Source: Scilla litardierei (lineage: Eukaryota; Streptophyta; Magnoliopsida; Asparagales; Asparagaceae). From it: 64,000 nt of DNA. The notes beneath the pieces were generated by a model that was given only the letters and a program-made list of their open reading frames with translations, did no database searches and had not been told where the DNA came from. A program made the position numbers and the translations under genes. Below, piece after piece: positions 1 to 10,988 of the stretch. The stretch is from the NCBI GenBank assembly GCA_030789695.1, contig CM061140.1, positions 83,018,422 to 83,082,421 of the forward strand. Reading direction: 5' to 3'. Each line of letters opens with the position of its first letter. The first letter of the stretch is position 1.

Positions 1-295
1 GTACAGATACACAGCCTGCGGGTAATAGGGGACTCACTTGACAGAGTGAGTGATCCCCTGTATGGATACACAGCCTGCGGGCAATAGGGCACTCACTTGA
101 CAGAGTGAGTGATCCCCTCTACGGATACACAGCATGCGGGCAATAGGGCACTCACTTGACAGAGTGAGTGATCCCCTCTACGGATACACAGCCTGCGGGC
201 AATAGGGCACTCACTTGACAGAGTGAGTGATCCCTTGTACGGATACACAGCCTGCGGGTAATAGGGCACTCACTTAACAGAGTGAGTGCTCCCTT
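1..295. repeat. 59-bp tandem repeat, five copies
   Basis: Five head-to-tail copies with a 59-bp period start at about 1, 60, 119, 178 and 237. Each holds the inverted pair CACTCACTT / AGTGAGTG around 'gacag', so each copy can form a small hairpin. The start of a sixth unit is seen at 296. The array lies inside LTR remnant D and may extend left of the window. Copies differ by only a few bases, which suggests recent expansion. Confidence 0.9.
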
Positions 296-533
296 GTACG
301 GACTTGTCTTGTGCACTTGGGTGGGGTAGGGTTGAGCGTGCGCACAGGGAGATGGTCTGATCCCCCTCGAACCGTAAGGCGTGAACCCTTCGAGTCACAC
401 GTGTCTTGTCATGTTGTGTCATGTCTTGTCTTGTCCCATTTAGGCTAGTCCCGTAGTCGGTAGCACACGCCACGACTACAGCTTGTCGTGTTTACTTTCT
501 CTGCACCGTTTTACTTTCTGCCATGTTATAACC
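1..533 (+). mobile_element. LTR remnant D, left part (split by element A)
   Basis: This sequence continues at 10174 once element A and one copy of its target duplication are removed. The right part ends in the LTR-like terminus GGGGCGTGACA at 10738, like the ends of the LTRs of A, B and C, so I read D as an LTR of a related chromovirus-like family in plus orientation. The left end is outside the window. Between 296 and 533 I see no gene, only a GTAAGGCG motif also present in the LTR of element C. Confidence 0.6.
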
Positions 534-881
534 TGTCACGACCCGCTTCCCTAAAATGGAGGCGAGACGTGAAAAGGTCCGCACGAGAGTGGAGCTGTGA
601 AGCCCCAAACCCGATAAGCGTCCACCAATACATAAACAGGTCCCTGTAACCACAACAGAATAACAATAATAACACAAGGAGAGACTGAAATAAAATTCCA
701 CATCTCACAAATTGTCCAACATCAAAAATAAGTCCAACATCCAGAAAAGCCACCAGGCTAAAGGAAAAGAGTCTAAAGGCCCAGAACAAGGCCAACAAAA
801 GCAACGACAACAACAAAGTATAGGTGCTACGCACCGATAACAAAACAACTGTCTAAACAAAAGTAAAGCACAACGAAGACA

Positions 882-989
882 CTAGGACTGGTCCCCAGTG
901 TCCACGTACTCCCCGTCAAACACAAGCTCGGGCTCGGCGTCAGCAAACACCTCGTCCTCAACGAGGTACTCGGGCTCAGGATCTAACAT
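882..989 (-). CDS. Short acidic frame in LTR, 35 codons (element A 3' LTR)
   Basis: An ATG-to-TAG frame of 35 residues rich in Asp and Glu, beginning MLDPEPEY and ending VDTGDQS. The same frame occurs in the other A LTR, in both LTRs of C, and as a relative with the same DQS end in remnant D. It lies downstream of the TATA-like box, so it would sit in the 5' leader and again in the 3' end of the transcript. I do not recognise the peptide. It may be a leader exon or upstream ORF, or conserved only because the elements are related. Confidence 0.4.
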   Translation of the reverse strand: MLDPEPEYLVEDEVFADAEPELVFDGEYVDTGDQS

Positions 990-2198
990 GTGTCACCCAA
1001 AAGAGTAAAGGGGCACATGTCAGCAAGTCTAAAAAGACTTGGGCAAGGAAACTGAAAGTGAGGCATCTAGCAACCTAGCAGTTTAGTATGCATGACATGG
1101 CAGTTATAACATGAGTGCACAATTAAAACATGGCAAGACAATTTGTACAAGAGAACAATCATCGGGACAAGACAAGAGTAGCCAAGCTACTATCAATTCA
1201 ATACATTCACATTTTGTAGGTGTTTACGCCATTCGCTGAATGGCATAACATTTCAGACCGATCGGCACTAAACACTACTCAATACCCACACGATATGGAG
1301 CCTGGGGTCCCCGCACATTGAGCTCAGCTAGTGAGCCTGAGGTTGCCCCGCACATTGAGCTCGCATTCTTAGTTCACAATTCAATACATTTCGAGCGTTG
1401 GGGTTTCCAACTCATTATGCTCGCTTCTGGTCACGAGCCAGGAACACAAGTATCGTAGCAAAGCTACGCAATCAAGCAACACTTAAAGAATGCGAGGTCA
1501 TGACAATTTATTTGTGTACCGTTAATTAAATTAAACGTGACAGGCGAAATGCAATGACATGAACATATTCGCGTACCGTTAATTGAAAGTAAACATGACA
1601 TGGAAGTTGTGCAACATGCTAAAAGTCGGAACTAGCTTCGTTGTCAAGCTAGTTCCCCAATTTGCGCCTAGGCGAGTATCATTTCGTCGCCTAGCCTCTT
1701 TTACGCCTACAACAAGCAAATGGCCTAAAACATGGCCTAAACCCTAAGTGGCAAGTTTCACTTGCCTAGCACCGGGGATTGACGATCACTTCGTCACACA
1801 GATGCTATCTACGGGGGAAATCGCTGTTTTGGGGGAGACAGACATCAAACACATGAAATTAATTAGGGTTTCACCAAAATTATCAATAAGTTATGAAAAC
1901 AACGGTAGATCGATTTCTTACCAAGAGGAGACGGAAGAAACACTCCGGGGAACCCTAGGATCAGATCTGGAGAAGATTGGAGAAGTTTGGGGAAACTAGG
2001 GTTTTGGGGGATTTGGGGAAGATGAGTTTTGATGGAGATTTGGGGAAGATGAGGGGTAGATAGAGTGAATGGATGGTTTGGATGATGGATTTAGGGCTTG
2101 GAATGGAGAAATGGAGCTTGGAGGAAGATGGGGGGCTGAAGGGGGAAGTTTTTAGGGTTTTGGGTCGTGTTGGAGAAGAAGAAGTCGTTTGGGTTGGG

Positions 2199-2206
2199 TT
2201 TAAATA
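2199..2206 (-). promoter_or_regulatory. TATA-like box of A 3' LTR
   Basis: TATTTAAA on the minus strand, directly downstream of the inverted-repeat array. The related LTR of C has TATAAATA in the same place. The second A copy is at 9431-9438. Confidence 0.55.
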
Positions 2207-2250
2207 GGTTGGGCTGGCGGCTGCCCAGAAATTAGGGTTTTAACACTAGT

Positions 2251-2668
2251 TAGTCGGTCAAAGAGCAACCACTGACCGACTAGTTTGGCAACTAGTCGGT
2301 CGGTCGACCAACGCAGATCGACTAAGTGCAAACAGTAACTCCTGAACGAAAATAGGATTCTAGAGTTAGTCGGTCCATGAACAAGTACTGACCGACTAGT
2401 TTAGCATCTAATCGGTCGATGAACGTTCTTAGACCGACTAAGAGTAAACAGTAACTGATACAAAAATAATATGATGAGTTAGTCGGTTCAAGAAGCATTG
2501 CTGACCGACTAGTTTGCAACCTAGTCGGTCAACCAACGTTCTTAGACCGACTAACGATAAACAGTAACTCCTGAGAAATTTAGAAAGCTAACTAGTCGGT
2601 CCAAGAAGGATTGCCGACCGACTGGATCGTCATCTAGTCAGTCGGTGGCCCTTCTTACACCGGCTAAT
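2251..2668 (-). promoter_or_regulatory. Inverted-repeat array TAGTCGGTC/GACCGACTA in A 3' LTR (U3)
   Basis: Serial stem-loop units, each an arm like TAGTCGGTC, a spacer of about 14-18 bases, then GACCGACTA. They occupy the U3 stretch just upstream of the TATA-like box. Arms are better conserved than spacers, suggesting protein binding or RNA/DNA structure. Confidence 0.8.
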
Positions 2669-2936
2669 GAGCACCAAAAGTACCGATACGGAGCGCGGGG
2701 CCCCGGGATCGATTCCTAAGACTCCTAGGCTTGATCTAATAGTTAGATACGACCGTTATGAAGTCCGTCACGAGTGACATACTTCGAAATCGACAATCCT
2801 AAGGAAGAAGCGAGAAAATACGACGAATCGATCGAAAATAAAATCTACGGAGACGAAAACCACACAAGAGGAGAAAATCCACCAAAACATATATTATATT
2901 ATATTAAATCCAGATTCATGAAAAGCAGTCGTTACA

Positions 2937-2953
2937 TCCTCCCCAACTTAAGA
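2937..2953 (-). other. Polypurine tract of element A
   Basis: Minus-strand purine-rich run AAGTTGGGGAGGA directly before the 3' LTR; plus-strand DNA priming site expected at this position. Confidence 0.8.
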
Positions 2954-2982
2954 AAAATTCCGTCCTCGGAATTTCCAAATAC

Positions 2983-5900
2983 TCACGAGTCCGGAAACAA
3001 AAGTGGGAAACGCTCTCGCATCTCATCCTCATTCTCCCAAGTAGACTCTCCAGGTGAACCGTGTCGCCACATCACCCTCACAAGATTGACAATCTTGTTC
3101 CGAAGCGATTTCTGACGCCTGTCCAGAATCTGCACTGGATGCTGGTCATACGTCATATCGGGGCGAACGGTAATCTCCGAAAAATCCACCGCATGAGACG
3201 GATCGCTAATGTATCGACGAAGCTGCGACACATGGAAAACATTGTGAACTCCTTCCGAAGACGGCGACAAGGCCAAGCGATAAGCTACCTCGCCAACCCT
3301 CTCCAAAACGTCAAACGGTCCAATGTATCGCGGCCTCAACTTTCCACGCTTCCCGAAACGAATCACACCACGATTCGGGGAAATCTTCAAGAACACATGG
3401 TCGCCCGGCTGAAACTCCAAAGGACGACGTTTAGCATCCGCCCAATGCTTAAAACGGTCCTGAGCAATTCTCAACCTCTCCCGAATATTCCTGACGATCT
3501 CCACGGCCTCCACGATCATCTCAGGTCCCAACAACTCCCGATCACCAACGTCATCCCAACTCAATGGCGATCGACATTTCCTCCCGTAAAGAGCGGCGAA
3601 AGGCGCCATGCCAATACTCGCCTGGAAGCTGTTGTTGTAAGAGAACTCCACCAAATGCAGATGGTCCTCCCACGAACCCTTGAAATCCAACATGCACGCC
3701 CTCAGTATGTCTTCCAAAATCTGAATCGTCCTCTCGGACTGGCCATCCGTCTGCGGATGGTACGCCGTGCTGAAACTCAGACGCGTACCCAAGCTCTTCT
3801 GCAAACTCTGCCAGAACTGAGATGTGAACCTCGTGTCTCTGTCAGACACGATACTCACAGGGACTCCATGAAGTCGCACAACCTCCTGCACGATTCACGT
3901 TACATCACTATCCAAACTAGGAAAAGGACATAAAACGGAGAGTAAAAGGATTTTACCTCCATATATCTCCTTGCTAGCGCCTCAGTGGACTGTCCCACTC
4001 GGAATGGAATAAAGTGCGCCGATTTGGTCAATCGATTTACGATCACCCAAATCGCGTCATTCTGCTTCGGACTCCGAGGTAGTCCAGTCACGAAATCCAT
4101 AGTGATGTGTTGCCACTTCCACTCCGGAATCGGAAGCGGTTGTAGCAACCCGGCCGAACGCTGATGCTCTGCCTTCACTTGCTGGCAAACCAAGCACTTG
4201 GCTACACTCCGAGCCACGCTCCTCTTCATACCATGCCACCAATAATTCAGACGAAGATCCTGGTACATCTTGGTGCCACCAGGATGCACAGAATACGGCG
4301 AACTGTGTGCCTCCACCATCAATTCCTCTCTGATATCCCCAGCAGGCACACACAACCTGGCTCCAAACCTCAGCGAGCCATCCTCATGAATCAAAAAGTC
4401 AGTCCGCAGACCGGCTTCCACCATCTCCCGAATCCTCACCAGCTTCGGATCCTCAGCCTGGCCAGCCTTAATCCGATCCACGATCGTCGACTGTACCTGC
4501 ATGTACATCAACGAAGAAGCCTCTCCAGGAGGAACAATCTCCACACCAGACTCGCAAAAATCCTGCTGCAGTCTCCACTGCGAGGTCAAAATCATCACCG
4601 CTGGAAGCCTACTCAAAGCATCTGGAACCACATTCACCTTGCCAGGGTGAAACTGCAAATCAATCTCATAATCCGCCATAAGCTCCAACCATCGACGCTG
4701 TCGCATGTTGAGCTCCTTCTGAGTGAAAATATACTTCAAGCTTTTGTGATCGGTGAAAATCTTCACTTTCTCACTCAGCAAGAAGTGCCTCCAAATCTTA
4801 AGAGCAAACACAACGGCAGCCAACTCCAAATCATGCGTGGGATAATTCTTCTCATGAACCTTAAGCTGACGAGACGCATACGCCACAACGTGCCCATGCT
4901 GATGCAACACACAACCGAGACCCTTGCCAGAAGCATCGCAAAAGATCTCAAATCCACCGCTGCGATCAGGCACAACAAGAATAGGGGCACTCGTCAACCT
5001 TTCCTTCAGAACACCAAAAGCCCTCTCACAATCACCCGACCAAACATAAGCAACATCCTTCCGCGTCAACCTGGTCATTGGCTCAACAATACGAGAAAAG
5101 TCCTTAATGAATCACCGATAATAACCAGCAAGTCCAAGGAAACTCCGAATCTCAGATGCAGACGACGGAACAGGCCACTCCCTGATGGCCCGAATCTTCT
5201 CGGGATCCACTGAGATACCATCTCCAGTCACCACATGCCCGAGAAAAGCAACTCAATCCAGCCAAAACTCGCACTTCGAAAACTTAGCATACAACCGATG
5301 CTTCCTCAAAATCTCCAACACCGTCCTTAAGTGCGAGGCATGCTCTTCCTCCGACTTCGAATAGATCAGAATGTCGTCAATAAAGATAACGACAAACTTA
5401 TCCAAAAGTCGTAGAAAATCAGGTTCATCAGATTCATGAAAACTGCGGGCGCGTTAGTTACGCCAAAAGGCATAACCACGAACTCATAGTGTCCATACTT
5501 CGTCCTGAACGCTGTCTTCGGAACATCTCCCTTCTTAACCTTCAACTGATGGTAACCACTCCTCAAATCCAATTTAGAAAACACCCTCGAACCTCCAAGC
5601 TGATCAAAAATATCATCGATGCGAGGCAACGGGTATTTATTCTTAATGGTCACCGCATTCAACTCCCGATAGTCCACGCACATGCGCCGCGAACCATCCT
5701 TCTTCTTAACCAACAACACCGATGCTCCCCACGGAGACACGCTAGGATTAATATAACCCTTCTGCAAAAGCTCATCCAACTGCTTCCGCAACTCTTCCAA
5801 TTCTGCAGGTGCCATACGATACGGCGCCTTCGAAATCGGCTGCGCACCTGGAACAAGATCGATAGAAAATTCCAAAGCTCGATCAGGCGGCAAACCAGAC

Positions 5901-6375
5901 ATCTCCTCGGGGAAGACGTCGCCAAAATCACGCACCACAGCTGGCCACCCCAGCTCCATCTGCATAGCCACAGCCTCCACCGGCCTGTCCCGAAATCTGA
6001 CAGGACCAAGCGAACTGCTACCACGACTGAACTCAAATACTGGATGTCCGGGAATCTCGAACACCACCTTCTTCCTCCTGCAGTCAATCGTAGCATAGAA
6101 GCTCGCAAGCCAGTCCATCCCAAGAACTGCATCATAGTTGATGATGTTGTGGACAATGAAATCAGCAAAAAGCTCATGTCCACAGACCACCAACGAGCAA
6201 GAATTGCAACCACAATGCACCGAGACCACACCATTCCCTATAACGATATTCCAACTCTTGGGGAGAGGGGACGTCGACAAGGAATGCCTCTCCACGAAGC
6301 TCCGAGAAATAATGCACATCGATGCACCAGAGTCAAAGAGGACTCGTGCAGGAAATGTGCAAACCAAAATCACAC
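2983..6375 (-). pseudogene. pol: Element A pol: protease, RT, RNase H, integrase, chromodomain-like tail
   Basis: The 5' edge at 6375 is the proposed acceptor after the gag-pol intron; no separate ATG is needed. Protease has the LFDSGAS active-site motif near the start. RT has VDYRELN and YHQLKV. RNase H has [10 protein letters not shown]. Integrase has the HHCC zinc region, the catalytic [15 protein letters not shown] and the Glu in GQSERT. The tail with PVQILDRR and STWENEDEM resembles group II chromodomains of Tekay-type elements. Breaks: a one-base deletion near 5403-5408 just before the catalytic Asp-Asp box, and TGA codons at 5255-5253 and 5114-5112. A 71-bp GT-AG insertion at 3886-3956 also interrupts integrase, but its removal restores the frame. 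The long plus-strand frames here are shadows. Confidence 0.9.
3886..3956 (-). other. Intron-like 71-bp insertion in A integrase
   Basis: Compared with C (22694-22700) and B (26608), which read without interruption, A carries 71 extra bases. On the minus strand they start GTAAAATCC after TGGAG and end CGTGCAG before GAGG. Both splice consensus sites fall exactly at the insertion edges, and 71 bases must be removed to keep the integrase frame. I infer a spliceosomal intron; a chance insertion is the alternative. Confidence 0.7.
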
Positions 6376-6489
6376 CTAATCAAGCAATTAACAATCAAAC
6401 CCTAATCTAGCAAACAACCATGTTCAAGCAAACAACACGATCTAACAATCAAAACCAGCTAGGAAAGTAACAGCTAGAGTGAGGATTAC
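6376..6489 (-). other. Gag-pol junction intron of element A (114 bp)
   Basis: On the minus strand it begins GTAATCCTC after ATCGCAG and ends TTGATTAG before GTGTGATT. The segment is T-rich and holds an in-frame stop that ends the gag frame. Splicing joins gag to protease in phase 1. C and B have introns at the same site. Confidence 0.8.
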
Positions 6490-7621
6490 CTGCGATAACC
6501 TCATCCACAGCCTCGCTCTCCGCGGCGGTCATCAGAAAAGCCTGCCTCCTCGGCGGAACAGCCTGCCGAAAAGCCTGCCTCTGCGGAACAAGAGCTGCTC
6601 CACGTCCAGCAGGAACAGGCGCTCGCTGCTGCAACGGCTGAGCTGCAACAGGAGCCCTCCGCAGCGGATCCGCATGCCGACAATCCTTTGCGACATGAGA
6701 AGCATCACCGCAAATCAAACACTGGCCCAGAAACTTCCGACACTGATCCTTGACGTGACCAGGCTTGCCGCAGAAATGGCAAAACTTCGGAATAGACCCT
6801 CCTGGCCTCTTAAACTGAGCGGACTGATTAGGCCTGAATCCAGGTCTAACCACAGCTCTCGCCTGCTCCACAGGCCTCTTCCCAGCACTAACAACAGACC
6901 CCTTCCTCTGGTTCACGAGCAGCTCCTGCCTCTTAGCTGCTACCAGAACCTTCTGATAAGACTCCCGGTCAGAGGAGGTCACAAAACTCTGGAGCTCCGA
7001 AGCAAGCCCCTGCAGGAACCTCTAAGCTCTCTCCTCAGCGTCCTGCACCATCTTCGGCGCAAACCGACTCAGCCTCATGAACTCTTGGTGATACATGTCC
7101 ACCGACGAGTTCCCCTGCTTCAGATCGATAAAACGCTGCAGCATCTCCTCCTTGGCAGCCTTCGGGAAGAACTCACCCTCAAATCTGGTCTTGAAGGTAG
7201 CCCAAGCTATCGGCTCCACCAACAACTTCTCTTCCGCATCCCACCAATTCCTGGCGTTATCCTTGAGCTGCCTCTTCGCCAAATCAACCCATCCAACCGG
7301 GGTGATCTTGGCCATCTTCAGATTGTCCTCGACGTTCCGAATCCACTCATCGGCAGCCAGAGGATCCTCAGAACCATCAAAATATGCGGGACCCAGCTCC
7401 CGAAATTGCTTCGCTCCTGGCTCAGAGCGAGGGGCATCCGGAAGAGCCCGGGCAGCTTGAGCAAGTGGAGCATTCTGGACTTGCAAAAGCACGCCCTGCT
7501 GCACTTGCATCATCTGCAGCATCATCCGCATCATCTCACCGCTGGTGGGTTCCCGCTCAGGCTCCTCATCATGAGGGAGCGCACCACTACCCCCACCACG
7601 GGTGAAACGTCTTCCTGCCAT
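6490..7621 (-). pseudogene. gag: Element A gag (capsid and two zinc knuckles), one nonsense codon
   Basis: Starts at ATG 7621-7619 (MAGRRFTRGGG), directly after an AG. The N-terminal third is Met/Gln rich, the middle is the capsid region with NWWDAEEK and LSRFAPKMV, and the C-terminal part has two CX2CX4HX4C zinc knuckles, CHFCGKPGHVKDQC and CLICGDASHVAKDC. The frame is open except for TAG at 7024-7022, where C has CAG (Gln), so this is a C-to-T change. Without splicing the frame runs past 6490 into the intron and stops at 6449. Gag would form the cytoplasmic particle that packages element RNA. Confidence 0.9.
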
Positions 7622-7765
7622 CTAGTGACACAGAAAACGAATCAGATTAGACTCATAGCTTATGACTCGGACGTCGAACTTAATTTTATTGGACATTCTA
7701 ATATTATTATCGCTATTCCAAAAATCGCAGTTACAGAAGGACCTGCATGGGCCACCACTAAAACC
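7622..7765 (-). other. Leader between 5' LTR and gag of A; primer site not identified
   Basis: 144 bases. The part next to the LTR contains TGGTGGCCCATGCAGG, kept nearly unchanged in A, B and C, but no standard initiator-Met primer site (TGGTATCAGAGC) is present. The leader ends CACTAG directly before the gag ATG. Confidence 0.6.
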
Positions 7766-8113
7766 TGTCACGACCCGCTTCCCTAAAATGGAGGCGAGAC
7801 GTGAAAAGGTCCGCACGAGAGTGGAGCTGTGAAGCCCCAAACCCGATAAGCGTCCACCAATACATAAACAGGTCCCTGTAACCACAACAGAATAACAATA
7901 ATAACACAAGGAGAGACTGAAATAAAATTCCACATCTCACAAATTGTCCAACATCAAAAATAAGTCCAACATCCAGAAAAGCCACCAGGCTAAAGGAAAA
8001 GAGTCTAAAGGCCCAGAACAAGGCCAACAAAAGCAACGACAACAACAAAGTATAGGTGCTACGCACCGATAACAAAACAACTGTCTAAACAAAAGTAAAG
8101 CACAACGAAGACA

Positions 8114-8221
8114 TTAGGACTGGTCCCCAGTGTCCACGTACTCCCCGTCAAACACAAGCTCGGGCTCGACGTCAGCAAACACCTCGTCCTCAACGAGGTA
8201 CTCGGGCTCAGGATCTAACAT
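8114..8221 (-). CDS. Short acidic frame in LTR, 35 codons (element A 5' LTR)
   Basis: Second copy of the acidic frame. It differs from the first copy by one Ala-to-Val codon and by TAA instead of TAG as stop, so the frame and its end are kept. Function unknown. Confidence 0.4.
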   Translation of the reverse strand: MLDPEPEYLVEDEVFADVEPELVFDGEYVDTGDQS

Positions 8222-9482
8222 GTGTCACCCAAAAGAGTAAAGGGGCACATGTCAGCAAGTCTAAAAAGACTTGGGCAAGGAAACTGAAAGTGAGGCATCT
8301 AGCAACCTAGCAGTTTAGTATGCATGACATGGCAGTTATAACATGAGTGCACAATTAAAACATGGCAAGACAATTTGTACAAGAGAACAATCATCGGGAC
8401 AAGACAAGAGTAGCCAAGCTACTATCAATTCAATACATTCACATTTTGTAGGTGTTTACGCCATTCGCTGAATGGCATAGCATTTCAGACCGATCGGCAC
8501 TAAACACTACTCAATACCCACACGATATGGAGCCTGGGGTCCCCGCACATTGAGCTCAGCTAGTGAGCCTGAGGTTGCCCCGCACATTGAGCTCGCATTC
8601 TTAGTTCACAATTCAATACATTTCGAGCGTTGGGGTTTCCAACTCATTATGCTCGCTTCTGGTCACGAGCCAGGAACACAAGTATCGTAGCAAAGCTACG
8701 CAATCAAGCAACACTTAAAGAATGCGAGGTCATGACAATTTATTTGCATACCGTTAATTAAATTAAACGTGACAGGCGAAATGCAATGACATGAACATAT
8801 TCGCGTACCGTTAATTGAAAGTAAACATGACATGGAAGTTGTGCAACATGCTAAAAGTCGGAACTAGCTTCGTTGTCAAGCTAGTTCCCCAATTTGCGCC
8901 TAGGCGAGTATCATTTCGTCGCCTAGCCTCTTTTACGCCTACAACAAGCAAATGGCCTAAAACATGGCCTAAACCCTAAGTGGCAAGTTTCACTTGCCTA
9001 GCACCGGGGATTGACGATCACTTCGTCACACGGATGCTATCTACGGGGGAAATCGCTGTTTTGGGGGAGACAAACATCAAACACATGAAATTAATTAGGG
9101 TTTCACCAAAATTATCAATAAGTTATGAAAACAACGGTAGATCGATTTCTTACCAAGAGGAGACGGAAGAAACACTCCGGGGAACCCTAGGATCAGATCT
9201 GGAGAAGATTGGAGAAGTTTGGGGAAACTAGGGTTTTGGGGGATTTGGGGAAGATGAGTTTTGATGGAGATTTGGGGAAGATGAGGGGTAGATAGAGTGA
9301 ATGGATGGTTTGGATGATGGATTTAGGGCTTGGAATGGAGAAATGGAGCTTGGAGGAAGATGGGGGGCTGAAGGGGGAAGTTTTTAGGGTTTTGGGTCGT
9401 GTTGGAGAAGAAGAAGTCGTTTGGGTTGGGTTTAAATAGGTTGGGCTGGCGGCTGCCCAGAAATTAGGGTTTTAACACTAGT

Positions 9483-9900
9483 TAGTCGGTCAAAGAGCAA
9501 CCACTGACCGACTAGTTTGGCAACTAGTCGGTCGGTCGACCAACGCAGACCGACTAAGTGCAAACAGTAACTCCTGAACGAAAATAGGATTCTAGAGTTA
9601 GTCGGTCCATGAACAAGTGTTGACCGACTAGTTTAGCATCTAGTCGGTCGATGAACGTTCTTAGACCGACTAAGAGTAAACAGTAACTGATACAAAAATA
9701 ATATGATGAGTTAGTCGGTTCAAGAAGCATTGCTGACCGACTAGTTTGCAACCTAGTCGGTCAACCAACGTTCTTAGACCGACTAACGATAAACAGTAAC
9801 TCCTGAGAAATTTAGAAAGCTAACTAGTCGGTCCAAGAAGGATTGCCGACCGACTGGATCGTCATCTAGTCGGTCGGTGGCCCTTCTTACACCGGCTAAT
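9483..9900 (-). promoter_or_regulatory. Inverted-repeat array in A 5' LTR
   Basis: Second copy of the TAGTCGGTC/GACCGACTA array, upstream of the TATA-like box at 9431-9438. At a few arm positions this copy keeps the consensus where the other copy has changed (for example CTAGTCGG against CTAATCGG). Confidence 0.8.
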
Positions 9901-10168
9901 GAGCACCAAAAGTACCGATACGGAGCGCGGGGCCCCGGGATCGATTCCTAAGACTCCTAGGCTTGATCTAATAGTTAGATACGACCGTTATGAAGTCCGT
10001 CACGAGTGACATACTTCGAAATCGACAATCCTAAGGAAGAAGCGAGAAAATACGACGAATCGATCGAAAATGAAATCTACGGAGACGAAAACCACACAAG
10101 AGGAGAAAATCCACCAAAACATATATTATATTATATTAAATCCAGATTCATGAAAAGCAGTCGTTACA

Positions 10169-10738
10169 TAACCCCAGCATGTTAATCAACCAGTAAACTG
10201 TTGCTTTAAATTACAGTACACTTGCAGTAGAGTCTAACATTTTCTGTGTAGACTTTACCTGACGTACAGTTCCTTTTCTCTTGGGTGCTGTACGTCAGGT
10301 GTCGAGCCGGGGCTCGTGGACGTGGCAGACTTACCGGAGTACGCGGAGCCAAAGGACGTCGTTCCAGAGTACGTGCCTGAGGAGGACCAGAGCTAGAGTT
10401 TCTTCACGTTGCCGTTCCAGAGTTTTACTACTTTTTAGTTAGGTGCGTAACACCGTTTACTTTTCTGTTTAGGTTGGGTGCTTGCGCCATTAGTTTCTTT
10501 CAGCTGTTGTAGCCGTGTTGGCTTTTGTTTAGACTCTCAGTACTTTATGGATGTTGGTTTGGAATAAAATGAATGTTTCCTTTTTAGTACTTTTGTTGTT
10601 CCGTACTTTTCTGCAGGGACCTGTTCCTTCGTCTTGGAGTACCACAGAGACGCTTATTGGGTCTGAGCCTCACGGCTCCGGCCTAAGCGGGCCTTAGTCA
10701 CGCTTCGCCTCCGTAGTTTTGGGAAGCGGGGCGTGACA
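10169..10738 (+). mobile_element. LTR remnant D, right part
   Basis: Continuation of 1-533 after element A. It ends GGGGCGTGACA, an LTR-type CA terminus like those of A, B and C, and carries a short acidic frame at 10301-10396. What follows at 10739 is neither leader nor gag, so D is probably a 3' or solo LTR, or is cut there. Confidence 0.6.
10301..10396 (+). CDS. Acidic frame in LTR remnant D
   Basis: A 31-residue acidic frame (VEPGLVDVADLPEY at the start, PEEDQS at the end, TAG stop) preceded by a possible acceptor GTCAG at 10294-10298. It has no in-frame ATG close upstream. Its EYV...DQS end matches the frames in the LTRs of A and C although the surrounding LTR has diverged greatly. Confidence 0.35.
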   Translation, partial: VEPGLVDVADLPEYAEPKDVVPEYVPEEDQS

Positions 10739-10988
10739 AGTGTGGAATCTGATGAGAGAGAAATTGGTGTGTAGTGTGTTCTTTTGTTGAAAAGTGGGGT
10801 TGGATTGTGAAGTTGGAAAGTTGAGGTGGGTCCCACTCCGTGTATTGTGTTCTATTGGTTGAAGAAAGTTGGATGAAGAAAGTTGTGTGGGGGTCCACTC
10901 AAATTTTTTGTGTACTATTTGTATCTAAACTTAAAATAATTAATTAATTAATATACTAATTAAATAATTCTTAAAATAATTAAAAGGA
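10739..10988. other. Unassigned 250-bp stretch between D and B
   Basis: No gene seen. It has two close copies of a GAAGAAAGTTG-type motif, then AT-rich sequence with TTAATTAATTAA. It occupies the place where the first 641 bases of the B 5' LTR should be. Confidence 0.5.

Larger units (their letters stand above)
534..2936 (-). repeat. Element A 3' LTR
   Basis: On the minus strand it starts TGTAACGACT at 2936 and ends GTCGTGACA at 534. It follows the polypurine tract at 2937-2953 and is therefore the 3' LTR. It carries the inverted-repeat array, the TATA-like box and the short acidic frame listed separately. Confidence 0.95.
534..10168 (-). mobile_element. Element A: Ty3/gypsy chromovirus (Tekay/Del-like), complete but inactive
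   Basis: A full-length LTR retrotransposon on the minus strand: two LTRs of 2403 bp each, gag, and pol in the order protease, reverse transcriptase, RNase H, integrase, chromodomain-like tail. The 5-bp duplication taacc flanks it at 529-533 and 10169-10173, fixing both ends. The LTRs differ by roughly a dozen bases by eye, so insertion was recent. It sits inside LTR remnant D. Gag has one nonsense codon; pol has a one-base deletion and two nonsense codons, so the copy cannot move by itself. It has two intron-like segments, one at the gag-pol junction and one in integrase. Confidence 0.95.
7766..10168 (-). repeat. Element A 5' LTR
   Basis: 2403 bp, same length as the 3' LTR. On the minus strand it starts TGTAACGACT at 10168 and ends GTCGTGACA at 7766. 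It contains a second copy of each motif described for the 3' LTR. Confidence 0.95.

Noticed and set aside
526..843. 105-codon minus-strand frame in A LTR, repeated at 7758-8075
   Set aside because: Ser/Leu/Phe-rich translation of the LTR end, antisense-free but without conservation in C beyond LTR similarity; probably not coding.
4164..5213. 349-codon plus-strand frame opposite A pol, with a 349-codon counterpart opposite C pol (21443-22492)
   Set aside because: Both lie antisense to clear RNase H/integrase coding sequence; their similarity follows from pol conservation and their composition (His, Leu, Asn, Arg) is that of a shadow frame.
7744..7762. Similarity of the leader block to the anticodon region of initiator-Met tRNA
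   Set aside because: The resemblance is in the same sense as the tRNA, so it could not pair with it as a primer, and it rests on memory of the tRNA sequence.
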